DNA of 64,000 nt from Rhyacichthys aspro (lineage: Eukaryota > Chordata > Actinopteri > Gobiiformes > Rhyacichthyidae), in assembly GCA_036850595.1 (NCBI GenBank), contig CM072161.1, forward strand, positions 2,594,801-2,658,800, given 5' to 3'. The translations under genes and the position numbers were made by a program. A model generated the notes under the pieces. The model saw nothing but the letters and a program-made list of their open reading frames with translations, had not been told where the DNA came from and did no database searches. Of the stretch, positions 12,201 through 24,400 are shown piece by piece (position 1 is the first letter of the stretch; each line of letters opens with the position of its first letter).

Positions 12201-13861
12201 ATGACAACTTCATTTACATCTACATCTTCATATCTAGGTCATATATGAGGGTAAATGTTGTAAGACTTGGGAAACGTAGGGTATCTTTCTTTATTTATGG
12301 GCTATAATCAGGAAACTTGATTTGGCAGACTTAACTTAATAACAATAATAACGATGACAATATATCTGCAAGTAAAGACAAGTTATTGATTTATGTGAAA
12401 TAAATTAAGTGCATAAATTGCATAAATCTAAACACAATTTGGAGGTCTAATCAGTTACCACCTCAATTGATCATTTTTGCAGGAAACACTGTAATCATTG
12501 TGGTGTCTCCTTGAATACCCTGCATTCTATCTCTGCACTGAACTATGAATGGACACTTTATTCTTGTTTACCTCTCTGTAAAAGAAAAATGCTCCTCTAA
12601 GTTGTAGCCTTACACATTCCTTGCTCATTTATTAGTGAAAAATGGCAACCTAGTCGTGGAGGTAAAACAAATTTATATCTACTTGTTGTTTAAATAGGTG
12701 AAGCTTGCGTGCCTCTGAGGCTTACCTGGAGAGGGTGGCAGCACATACCCTGGATATTTGTCTAGCATGGTAAATCTGAAGAGGATACCTTAAACTAAAG
12801 TTTTCAAAAGTTTTCTTCAAGGCTTTTTGGTAAATGTATGTGCTTATATATAGCTACAATGCATAATAAAGCAGGTATAGTCATATGCCAATTTGTTGTT
12901 ATTTTGTTTTTATCATTGTCACTTTTGTAACCAACTGTTGTGTAAAATATTGCTGCTAATGTAGCTGATCTGAGGTGACCTTATATGATCCATATTGGAA
13001 AAAATATACTGATGTCCTCAATGTTGTATACGGCCATGAATAGTACTTTCTTACCTGTCAAATACCTTCCCTTGCAACAACAGACCACTCTTTAAGGCAC
13101 AAAAATGGGTTCGAATCCCGAGTCCATTTACTTCGTCAATATTTAATAAAATCTAATACTTTTGAGACCATAACTTTACACTCTCGAATATGAAAAGGTT
13201 AATATTGTGTCATTTAAGACCTGAAACTCTCCAGTGTCAAATAAACAGGTTACCGTGTACTACACTTACCTGCGTAAACCATAGCGGTCACAGCAGCAGA
13301 GATGGCGTGCACTCGGAGTTGTGGGTCCAGTTTGTGTAAGTGAAGAACTACAGCTTGTATGATGAAGGCGCCGGCCAGCTCCACCGCGGCAGCCTCCAGC
13401 AGCGTCCCGCCGAGGGGGTCGAAGCATTTGTATCCGAACCTCTGGTGCCGGACGTGTATCTCGGACCAACCCTGAGACCACACGAGAACCGCCAAAAACT
13501 GCGCCGCGAGAGCCGCAGCAAACTGACAGCTCACGAGGCCGGCGGCCGCTTTCAAGCTAATCCTCCTGCGGCAAACGCTGTCCAGAGGCGAGATGATGGA
13601 GCACGACGCCCCGCGAAAACTCTGGAGGTGTATGACCGTCATTGTGTACACAAGGGTCAGCCGGACGGACAGCGGGAGGTCGGCCATCTCCCCCAGTAGC
13701 TTCAGTTCGCCAGCACACCAGCAGAGCTGTAGAGTGGACAACAGCTCGAGCAGGTAAATCCAATAAGCTCCGGGGAAGAACCGCGCTGCTGCCCGCCGGC
13801 TCAGCTCACAGAGTAGCACCACGGCTCCGACCACCGCCAAGGACACTGGCAGGTCGGCCAT
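9201..13861 (-). CDS. aqp11: Aquaporin-11, complete in three exons
   Basis: Exons on the minus strand: 13861-13270, 10489-10373 and 9298-9201 (stop 9203-9201). Total is 807 bases, or 268 residues; human AQP11 has about 271. The start chosen is MADLPVSLAV, like the N-termini of the AQP11/12 group; an in-frame ATG 21 bases upstream (13882) is possible. Splice sites are G|gtaagt, ttcag|G, G|gtaaaa and ttccag|G, all with the same phase. Several hydrophobic helices are visible. The second NPA box is canonical in N and P: GAVHNPI at residues 203-209. The first box, expected after G84-A-S-C, reads S88-I-I rather than Asn-Pro-Cys. The C-terminal exon (LLFEIIMPFL...KQKTQ) is short, as in the family. 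AQP11 is an unorthodox aquaporin of intracellular membranes, mainly ER, carrying water, glycerol and H2O2. Position beside rsf1 favours AQP11 over AQP12. Confidence 0.88.
10021..10090. repeat. Fragment of a common fish DNA-transposon-type repeat in aqp11 intron 2
   Basis: The block 'accaatcaggcataacatt' followed by 'atgaccacctgcctaatatt' is a phrase I have met in many fish genomes as part of a dispersed transposon-derived repeat. Only some 70 bases are recognisable and no open frame of a transposase is left. The superfamily is uncertain. Confidence 0.4.
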
Positions 13862-14207
13862 GTCCGCACCTGACCGCTGCACTCACCGTCAACACCGAGC
13901 ACAAACTCCAGAAAAACTACTGCTCAGAGGTGAACTTTCCTCCTCCACTGCTCCACGTCAAAGTCCAATTATCCGCTCCAGGGCAATGGCGTCAAAGTCA
14001 CCGCATTCGACACCGGAAAATACTTCTAATGCACAAAATAAAGCTGAAGCATATTTTGGCGTCCAGTGGGACGCATTGAAGGATGGACCAGAAGGTTATC
14101 AACAAACCACTTTATTGGCAAAACTTTAACTATTACTGTCGGCCGCAACCACGGTCAGAGAAAAGTTGTTTGTACTCGCCGTAACTCAGGCTCCTTTGAG
14201 CATTCCC

Positions 14208-14208
<1 letters not shown>

Positions 14209-14282
<74 letters not shown>
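14209..14282. repeat. (AC)n microsatellite, about 37 units
   Basis: An uninterrupted AC dinucleotide run of about 74 bases, roughly 350 bases upstream of the aqp11 start codon. Runs this long are usually length-polymorphic. The Thr-His open frames read through it are an artefact of the repeat. Confidence 0.97.
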
Positions 14283-14284
<2 letters not shown>

Positions 14285-14883
14285 AGCCCACTTCCTTCCT
14301 AACCAATCACACACTCTATATCCCATACACACAACATGCACCCCCTAACAGTCAGTGAACGCAGGATAACACAGAAACATCATAACATCAACATCACAGT
14401 ACAACACATGAACATTATTGCAGAGTTGCTACAATATGTTCAGTGGATATATGAACATATGTACGGTAGGGTTTGAGCAGTTGTGGCCTATTTGATTAAA
14501 ATGTAAATACTTAAGAACGACAGTAAAATCCATGATTATGGGAGATTACAAAACAAACCTGAATCTGCAGCTCAGCTTTACGTTGAAAAGATGTCCCGGA
14601 AGAGCCCAGGTTTCATGTACGTGCTTGACTGTGTGCAGAGCTCAGAGGCGGAGGCGTTGACCGGGCTCCTACCTCTGCTGCAGACTGTAAACTGTTTGTG
14701 CTCACAAGAATAGTTACACAATGCTTAGGTCACTCTCGACCGTCGTTTCACATTCATATGCACACGCCATATTCTGTTGATGGGTTTGTGCGAGACCACA
14801 AAGCCTCTGGACGGTGTAAATATAGTTCCTTTGCATTATGCATCTACCTACTTACCAGCATATTTTAAAGTAACAAAGTAACA

Positions 14884-14885
<2 letters not shown>

Positions 14886-14943
<58 letters not shown>
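14886..14943. repeat. Second (AC)n microsatellite
   Basis: An uninterrupted AC run of about 58 bases, some 600 bases from the first one in the same intergenic spacer and with the same strand reading. Confidence 0.97.
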
Positions 14944-14948
<5 letters not shown>

Positions 14949-16724
14949 GTAGTGGTGGACGGAGGACCAATAGGAGACCAGAGCCGCCTCAGGTCAACAG
15001 TGGCTGTTTTATTATAGCCAAAAACAGTGTATTCTAGAAATATATGTATAATCATTGAATTGAGTCACAATGTTGTTGTCCCCCCCCTTTGTAAAGCCCT
15101 TTGCGGCAAATGTGATACTGGGCCTATGTAAATGAACTGAATCAAATAACTGTCCAACATAAATCACAAGAATTAAGGTAAGTGAACTGAGCTTGCCAGA
15201 CACTCCACAATGAAACACTGTGTGACACATCTCACCAAATCAATGTATTATTCCACACATGATTTTCAAAAAATCTATAATGTGATATAACTGTCCCATA
15301 TACAAAGTAAGTTTGCAGGAATGTAATTGGAGACAAAGTCCTTTACAAGGGCAAATCCTGAAATGTTAGTGTTTCTTTAGCCTACATTGTTTTGTGAAAA
15401 ATTATAAATAAATTAAAAAAAGAAATAAGACCTTAGAACAAGGAATGAAAGTGCTTTTTCTTACCTGGCTATTTATTGTGAGTATACTAAATGTTCCAGA
15501 TTTTCCACTACACTCAGCAGCATCATTGAGGTCCCCATGGGCCAGACCTGACTATTTGTGAGGTCTTCTGATTTCATTTCAGGTTTCTGTATTGTGCCAC
15601 TCAAGCTGGTCCTTTAAAACGCATGTTAACAACTATTAAGTATAAACAGGGCAAATATTTATATGCAAGTCACATACATTCTATGGACATACACTAAGCT
15701 TTTTGTGTGTGGAGCACTATTTACTGAGAAGCCTCACACCCTCTGTTAAGATGTTCAGCTTTTCAGACAGACTCTCCGCTGTAACTGTAGCTGTTCAACA
15801 CCTCGCTCACCTGGAGGCCTGTTTCCATGTGTTTGCATCACCATGGCAACAGGTGGCACTGGCTCACACCTCATCACTATTCCCACAGTAGCTTCCAGAA
15901 TAGAAGGTGTCTACCTGTCTGTACAGCCATTAAACAGCCTACATGTTTCACACTTTCATTATTATCACTTCTTCTATATGCCTACAACACCATGTGACCT
16001 ACCTCTACAGTTATACAAACCTATCACTGAATTCGACAGCTTTTTGTGTGTTTTCTTTAAGGCAAACATGGGCCTGTTTCTCCCAACTTGGTTTGAAGAA
16101 GCCTACATGTACAGCAAAAGGATATGATATGAATATAAAAATACTCAAGCGAGACAGAGAGAGAGCGATAGATATAGACATAGATGTATAGAGATTGATT
16201 GATTGATTGATGGATATTAAGGAATTCATTGTTAATTGTTATCCCACCTACCCAATATCACCACCTACCAGCACTGGTTACAAAAACTATAGCAAGCAGG
16301 AATCAGCTGCTAATATGTTGGACTATGGCGTTCAATATTAGCATGTTTGTTTTTGTAAATCTAATTGAAGCCATAATGCAAATGACAAACATGCTTTCAT
16401 TTTTTTCTGGGATTCTCAACTACATTTTTGTGGCACTAAAAGGCTGTCTGAGGTGCATTCACTACCAGTTACACATCATTTAATGTGAGTTGTTATGAGT
16501 GTGCATTGAAACCTTAGGGCTCATCATGAAAACCCACACTAGGACCTCTTGTCTACTCATATAATACAATATTTAAATCTGTCTACTTCTATGCTAATTG
16601 TATTTTTTTTTCACCAAGTCAATGATTTAATCACTGATCACTGGTTAAATAGTACACCGTCTTCTTGTCGCATGGAAACCCTCTCCAATGAGTTCTTGGT
16701 CTCTTGAGACTTTTATTTTGTAAC

Positions 16725-16960
16725 GGCGCTCTTTCCGGCCGGTAACGGGGGACAGTGGAGTGAACGTACGGCGGTCAGAGCGGACAGAGAGCGGACAGAG
16801 AGGCGGCGGTGGAGCGGTGCAGTGTCGCCGCTCTTGACCTGTTCCCCCGGGAGGTTGAGCTCTGGACCGGAGGTAGGACCTGACACACGGACTCTGACAG
16901 ACGCGAGTCTCTCGAGGTTTCTGAGCCGTTCTACCGGCCTCTACCGGGCTCGAGCTCTCT
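16725..16960 (+). promoter_or_regulatory. CpG-rich block, probable gdpd4 promoter and noncoding first exon
   Basis: A sharp island of GC- and CpG-rich sequence in otherwise AT-rich DNA. It contains the tandem-like phrase 'agcggacagag' twice (about 16778-16800) and ends a plausible noncoding exon at 16872 with the donor CCGGAG|gtagga. The next exon downstream on this strand is the first coding exon of gdpd4 (18456 onward), so I read this as promoter plus 5' UTR exon. No TATA box is evident. The transcription start was not determined. Confidence 0.55.
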
Positions 16961-18470
16961 ATAGTCCCGTTATGAGCACAATGACAAGCTAGGTCCCGCC
17001 GCTCATTATTATTCACATACAGTGGCGCATGAGAGGGCTAAGTGCAGCATTAGCACTAACGCAATAAATGTACTATTTGCATTATTTTTAAAAAAGGGTG
17101 GACGTAAAGAATACTTTTTTTTTCAATGTTCAACATGTGGCCAGAGCAAGTGTGGTGTCAGGTTATACATTACATTATAGTATTAGGCTACATGAATTAG
17201 CTTTTAGCTTTCATATAAACCTTAAAATAAATAGAATAGAGTTAAGGAGACCAACGCTGTCGTAATGCAAAACTTGACATAATTAAGTATACCCATATCC
17301 ACTTTTTTGTAATAAATGAAAGATTAATTTCATGTTAACCTGCGCTGGATTGTTGTTTTGAATGAAGGACACTCGATATAAAAGTTGAAGAAAGCCATAT
17401 GAGTAATAATAGAGACTTACTTACAGATAACCTCTGCGTATCTCCTGTCTACTTAATGAACAAGGCAAACTGCTATGATAAAGATGTTATGAAATGTCTT
17501 TTTGGTGAGATTATATAGTTGATGAAGAAAGTTCTTTATAAGATAGACATAACTATTGAACAGAACCTTACAGAATGTACAATACAGAACATGCTCCTGG
17601 AGAAACAAACCGTGAGACTACAGTTGTATACACTGTATCCAGCGTCAAGTGATGCACAGCAAAACAGGGTACAGTGACAACAGTAACTTACCCCTGTTAT
17701 TTAAAAACTGCACACCAAGAAATTTACACAAAACTATGCAGTTTATCCAATAGTATGGCTGCTTTCATGCTTAATGCAGCTGGTTATACTGTCTGCGCTG
17801 CTTTTAGAGACTCGCTACACCACAGCTGCTCTAAAACATATTCTTAATTTTTTTTCTACTTGTTTGCTTCTTGTTCTGTGCTGTAGCATTAACAGCTCAG
17901 GTGTGAACCTGTAATAGGGGTAAGTATAACCAAATTTGCCAGGGTCATATCCTGAATGTTCATAACTGGGTATTTTCTCATAACTGGAATACTGAAGTGT
18001 ATGTAAACACACTCAGCAATCAAATATGAAAACACCTTTGTACATCAATTGGCCCTACACAGATTTTTTTAATGAAAGCAAGTCAAAGGTTATTTGGAAA
18101 AAAGCTGTCTGATTCTGAATAACATCAGTAGTGATCATTAACAAAATAAGCAACAGCATTAACTGCTACATTAAAATATCTTACTTTCTGACTAAATGTT
18201 TTTAATGTAAACAGTAAAGATGCCCAAGAAAAATGTGCAAATGGAGCAAGAGATACCAGTGTTTACACGACTACTCCAGAGCTTTGGTTTCTGTGGAGAT
18301 ATAGTAGATTATGAGCAGCTGGAGAGTGTTTTCCTCTGAATTTCTACAGATAACAATGGTGTCCAATAACATGCTTGCTTCAGCTGCTTCCTGCTTGCTT
18401 GAAAGTTCAAAGTGCCAATATTTCAAACTAGGTAAAAGTGTTCAATGTGTTTCAGGAGTGTGTCCTCAGA

Positions 18471-18485
18471 ATGAAGCACCTATGA
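18471..18485 (+). promoter_or_regulatory. Four-codon upstream reading frame overlapping the gdpd4 start
   Basis: An ATG at 18471 opens the frame MKHL-stop, whose TGA (18483-18485) overlaps the first main ATG (18482-18484) in the arrangement TATGA. The main start is followed six bases later by another ATG (18488), so re-initiating ribosomes have two choices. The uORF belongs to the mRNA if the exon begins at the acceptor ending 18455, or at the alternative ending 18469. An effect on translation is inference. Confidence 0.45.
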
Positions 18486-21400
18486 GCATGGCGGCCCAGC
18501 TGCAGTTCGGGCGGCTGCGTGGAGTAAGGGATAAACTGCTGCACCGCTACGAGCACCGGCCACTGGTGTGGTGTTTGAGTGGACTGTACGGCTGTCGCTG
18601 GGGCCCCCACCAGAGGAACTGCACTCAGCCTGGGGACTGCTGCTGCAACAAGGTCTGCTGCACACACTTCAACCGCCATAGACAATACTACATTATGAGG
18701 AAATAATGTGATGAAAGTCAGGGTTGATGGCCCTCATTTATCAAACCTGCATAGAAAAGAGTGTGGGTGTAAAAGTGGCCGCATGTTGGCGTGCGAGTCA
18801 AATTTCTGAAACTGTGTTGTCTATTCCACTATACGCACAATGGGCTGTTGATAAATCCAGATAATCCAAATAAATGAGAATGAAGTGCTCCTAAATATTC
18901 AGGCATGAAATACAGCTAAACAAGGTTCTTTTTTTTTGAGCAGCAAAAGACAAGACCTCAAAATAAGAAAGATATTTATTATAGGTAATCTTATGGGTTA
19001 TTTACTATTATGATTATTATATTATTAATTTATATTGACATGAAATGGACAGACATTATGATGGAAACGTATTAGTGGTGTTAAAAAATGCAGCACTGCA
19101 AATGGACAGCTGAACCACAGCCCTAAACTGTCCTAGTCCGAGTGGCTGTGGTGTGATTTAGTGCAGGTGGGTGAGGCAATGCTGTGTTCAATAACACTTA
19201 TGGTAAATATTTAACCGTTGAAACCACTTTATAGTCTTGTTTTGACGTACAATTTCCATAACACACTGAGAAAATACAGTCTACTTTGTTGCAGACTGCC
19301 TGGAGACTGTATTTACACACTGTGGCAGCAGTGGACTCAGTTGACACCAGCCCCACACAGACAGGCTTCTGAGGTCTCAGCCTCACAGCACTGACCACAG
19401 TTGGAAAAAGTAAATAAAATAATTACTCTTCATGACTCACAGAAAAGTAACCTAAACGTTTACAATCTGCAGTTTTTGTTACAGAGTACTTTATAATAAT
19501 AGATGTTGACTATAAAAACACCAGCCTGTGACCTGCCGTGGGATGCATATTTGATAAATGAGGGACAATAAGTGTACTGTTGTTGTGTAATGATTGGCCG
19601 TATTTCTATGTGGTTTTGTGAATGTTTCCTTAATGCAGCTGCTGACTTGGCTCTTGACTTGACAATGGTATTGTCTGCAACACTGAGAAAATGTCCTCAG
19701 ACACTCACTATGGCTCCAGACAAAATCAATTCAAAACACATTCTCCGAGTTTCTGGGGCTGTCTCCAAAGACAGAAATATGTTACACAGTCACGTAAAAG
19801 TCAAAACTTAACAAAATGGAGCCAAATAAAGATGTGCAGCCCTCTTAAGGTTCCAGTGCACAATTTCAGTTGAATTGAGTCCTGGACATAGACTGATGTA
19901 CTTCAGACAGTTGTCCTGTTACATGTCGCATGTCATTTACCTTTAGAATACTTTTACAGAGAAGGCTGTTGTTGAATCAGTGACTTTATGGTGCCTATGT
20001 CCTGTGGCTGTAAAACAACCTGTAGTGCACCGACAGTGGGTCTGGAGTGTTTCTGTGAAATGCTGTGTTTAATTGTTGCTGTGGGCATCTATTTCTCTGA
20101 GCATCCTCTGCTTGACATCTTTCAACTACAGGCAACTGTCTTGAATGCTTCCACCTTTCAGCTTCTTTAAGATCATTGTGTATGTCTGTCCCCCTGTGCA
20201 CTGAGAATGCTCCAAACTGCAGCAGACCGCAAGCTTTTGTTCATTGATGCTGATGATCAGTTAATCAAGTCCTGGTAATGATCAGCTCCTGTTCCTAATT
20301 TACTCTCTTAAATCTAGTTCTCACTTTCTTTACTCTCAGAAATAATTCACAGAATTACACATTCATAGTCAGACAGGTTACAGTCAGATATTTTTGTAGG
20401 TTTTTACGTTCAATATTCAGGGTGATATAACGGTATAGTTCCTATCTTTGTATTTTTTTTTATTTTTGAAGAGTAGTCTACTCTAGAGTAGCCTATGCAG
20501 TGTGGCATTGTTATTGCTCCCACCACTGTAAGAAATCAATTCACATAAAACAACAACAACAAAAAAAATCGAAATAAAAAATAGAATAAAGATATGCAAG
20601 GAAAGCTGCTGACATTTTTAGCTCTAAAATCAATTATGTTTGCTTTTAGTCAAATATCCCTTATATGGAATTAGAACCTAATGTCTTTATATTCAAACTC
20701 TTAATATTGCTGTTCACTGTTTCTCTATTAACAAACCGGATTTTGCTTAATCTAAGTTATTGCATATTCAAGTTATTCAATGTATGCGTGAGTGTTTTTG
20801 TGGTATTTCTACTGTAAACTAGCTCCCTTTAGCTGACAGACACCTGCAGTGAGTGCTTATTGTAAGAAGGGTAATAAATAGGTCTGTGAAAGCAGAGATT
20901 GTTCTGAATTTGCGTCACAGCTTAGTCTCCATTAAGCTAAGAGCTTTTCTGTTTGGATTCCTCTGTCCACAGGGTCATTGTTTATTCTGTCGTTTCCATA
21001 GAAACATTGCTGTAAACTAGAAAATCATGTGTTTGTGTTAACTCTGTGCAGGTCGAAGGAGTCAGTTTGGCTCTGCTTGTAGTGGCCTTCTGCATCACTC
21101 TGGTGTTTCTATACTTCTGGGGACAAGCTAAGAATGACTACAATGACTTTGACTGGTGAGCTGCGGTAGAGTATATGATGGGCTTACACCTCAATGTCTA
21201 GACGGTGGCTGGTATTTACATCAAACTGTTGTCTTTTTGTGCAGGTTTAACTTTGGGAACCTGGGCTTCTGGTTCCCCTGGTCTGTGGTGCTGCTGGCTA
21301 TCACTGCAGCCTTCTTCTCCTACATCACTCTGCTCATGGTCAGACATGACCCACTACTCTGTAATGCTCACCATAAACGTAAATTTTTTTACAGAGTGGT

Positions 21401-24400
21401 ACAGTACTGGTCAGTTCAGCACAGTTTGGTTAAGTTTTACCTGAAAGCCTTGCGTTTCCACTGAACTGGGTTCAGAGAGAGATGTCTGTTACAGAAACAG
21501 TGATGTCACTCAAGAGCAACAAAAGTTGTGTATCTATATTCTATTTGTTGCGGACTTTCACTTTCACTTTTGTATTCTGCAGCAGTAAACATTAGACTTT
21601 TTTTAGGGAGCTGTATTTTTGCAATGTCACAAGTTCTGCTTGTGTTTAATGTAATGTAGACAATAAATGGAATCTTTTAATTCACAGCCGTATAATGCCG
21701 ACTCAGGCTTAAACCGTAAACATCTGTTTCTATTAGTCGCTAACTTTGAAAAAGCATTATCTTGTTTCTTTTGCTTCATATTTTCACCCAAGTAAGGATT
21801 GTATATTGCCCAGTCTTGTGTTTGCCAGCTGTAACACACATCATAGCATTTGTTAATCACAAAAACTTGTTTATATTTTTTATTTTCACCAATTTAGACT
21901 TGATTTGAAAAATGCACTGTAGATAGACAGGAAACAGAAAGCAAATGGACCCAAGCAGGATATGGAGATGCACCTGTGTAAGCCACTGAGGTGTCCCCAA
22001 CTACAACATCTCTATTAAACTAATTCCCATTAAACAGTTTCTCTGACAAGTTGTACAATTTCAGTAAAAACACACGAATATAACATTTTATTTTTCTAAG
22101 CTTTTAATAAATGTATTTATGTTAATACTCACATTACACTGAATTGAACTAATAAGTGCATATGTGTGTTATTTGAAGCTGCTGGCGGTGTGTTTGCTGT
22201 CAGAGCGCCAGAAGCTCCATCTGCACTGGGGTCACAAAGTAAGGAGAAATACATACATACATACACAAATATTCTTTTTGAAATAAATATATGCTTGTTC
22301 AAAGTGCAGCGCAGTTATGTATCCTTGTGAGAAATAATGTTTTACTACACTACATTTCATCTTTAGATGAGTTGAAGAGTAGCTTCTAATGTTTGCATAG
22401 ACAGAATCTATATGTGCCATAACAGACACTGTGTAAACTGTTGAGGAGACCAAACACACATCTGCCTTTGTGTCTGTGTCAGATTGGGATCTTGGTGGTC
22501 CTGGTCTTCTCTGTTGTGGCCATCGGGGTCTTATCAGACTTGTGGAGTAAAGAGTGGACCACACTCCTGCTGTCCTTCCAGGTAACTGCCCTCACATCCT
22601 CATTAGCCCCAGCTGTCTCCAGATTAGATCAGATCTTCAAATTATTGTGTGATAAAATATGTAATGAGCCAGGTTAAGATAATGTCCACAACACAACATT
22701 AGTCCTTTTGTCATAGTTCCATTTCCATTAATTGTTTAAGCATTTCTTATGGAAATTGTATAATTCACCAAAACTAAACATAAGACTCACATCAGCTGTG
22801 GCAAATATCAAAGGCTCATATCTGGTAATACATGTTGTCTTGTCGGATTAGACAACACTATTCTAACACTACAAAGACAGCAACTGTGTGAGTTGAATTA
22901 AATCAGTGTCACTCAAAACTCCTCAAAAAAACTGTATAACTTTTTAATGCTTTTGCAAAATCACTCAACTTTATTCGATCCTGTTCATTTAATGAAAACA
23001 CACCAACTCACTTCTATTAACATGTTCATCTTCATAGCACTTGTGTCTGTGACAGGTAACGGCTCCGTATTTACATGTGGGAGGAGTCTTACTGATGACA
23101 TCACTGGCTTGGCCAACAGCTTTGCATTTCTTTCAACAGAGCAGCTCAGGTGAGTTTATGTATTCAGTGGTGTCTGTAGTGGTTGTGTGGCTGTGTGATG
23201 TTTTCTTGTGTGTTGTTGTGTTGCAGTGAGGAGGGGCCTGATCCTAGGACTGTACCTGCTCGTCCTGTCTGCTCTCTACTTAGTGCCACTGGGTTTATAT
23301 TCTCCTTGTATCAAGGAGAAGGGGGCCCTGGGCCCTGCTCCACTTCTTATCGGCCACAGAGGAGCCCCTATGGTGAGGCTCTGCACTGATTGATTGGGAT
23401 GATATATTTGTGTAGAATTTCCAATATGTAGACAATGAAGTGCTTAAAACCCTAAATGATGCAGTAAACAGTAGTACTGTAGCTGTTGTTCCGACTGTTG
23501 TGTTTCTGTGCTATGACTCAGAAAGTCAAGGTTTATCTGTTGCTATTCATGAATAAATTCATAATTATGTAGTTAAGTAGCCTAGTTTTTAAACATTTAA
23601 CAATCTAAACCAGTCAGGTTTAACAATTCTCTTTTTAAAAAAGGCTAAATACTAAATACCAGGACCACAATGATGCAGCATCAGTCCAAGCAGCGCACTG
23701 AGGACTCAAAAGTTTGATTTCCTTATGTGCTGTAAACTTAGCCAAAGACAGAAGTTCAGTGAGATGGCTTAATCCAGCTCTGAGTATAGTTCAAAGATGT
23801 GCCTGTGAAAGTAGTGTCTGACCCTGTAGTATTAGTTATGAAATGAACACACACAAATAAGACAACAAAAAATCTAAATAAAATATTATTGACCAGTGCA
23901 TAGTAAATGCTATTGCTAGGACACTTCTCTTAATCATAAATTACCCAAGTATCAACTAATACTTGGGTTTTACAGACTTTCCATCAGGGTAAGGATCAAT
24001 TCAATAAACACAGTCATGGGAAAAAGAGAAACCTCAGGAAGCAGCACAGAAGGATCCACTCCTAGGACTCGAGGACAGTGTCACAGTGTGTTCTGTATGT
24101 AACATCTGTGTCACACAGATGTTACATAGTGCTTTAATTTTTTTTTTTCATTCATTTTCTACCACTTTATCCTGTTTTGGGGTTGCTGGTGGCTGGAGCC
24201 TGTCCCAGCAGCTTTGGGCCTTGGGCAGGGTACCGGGACAGTGGCAAGTTCGTTGCAGAGCTGACACTTATAGATGAACTACACAATGGCTACAATCCAA
24301 GATTTGAACTCACGACCTTCTTGCTGTGAAGCAGAGGTGCTAACCACTCTGCTACCGTGCACCCCTTTTATTGATGTGCATTAGTTGATGATTATTTTAA

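Larger units (their letters stand above)
13862..16724. other. Head-to-head spacer between aqp11 and gdpd4
   Basis: The aqp11 promoter side (about 13860-14060) is GC-richer than its surroundings. Beyond it come two long CA microsatellites and a stretch around 15080-15140 with wording like a retroelement 3' tail ('gtaaagccctttgcggcaaa'). I found no coding exon. Any control elements here could serve either gene. Confidence 0.45.

Noticed and set aside
13105..13125. GGGTTCGAATCCC, a tRNA B-box
   Set aside because: No A-box or cloverleaf can be formed around it; probably a decayed SINE remnant or chance.
16645..17016. Minus-strand 123-codon frame in the CpG-rich block
   Set aside because: It is Arg/Pro-rich, as expected from GC-rich DNA, with no family resemblance. 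The block is better read as the gdpd4 promoter and noncoding exon.
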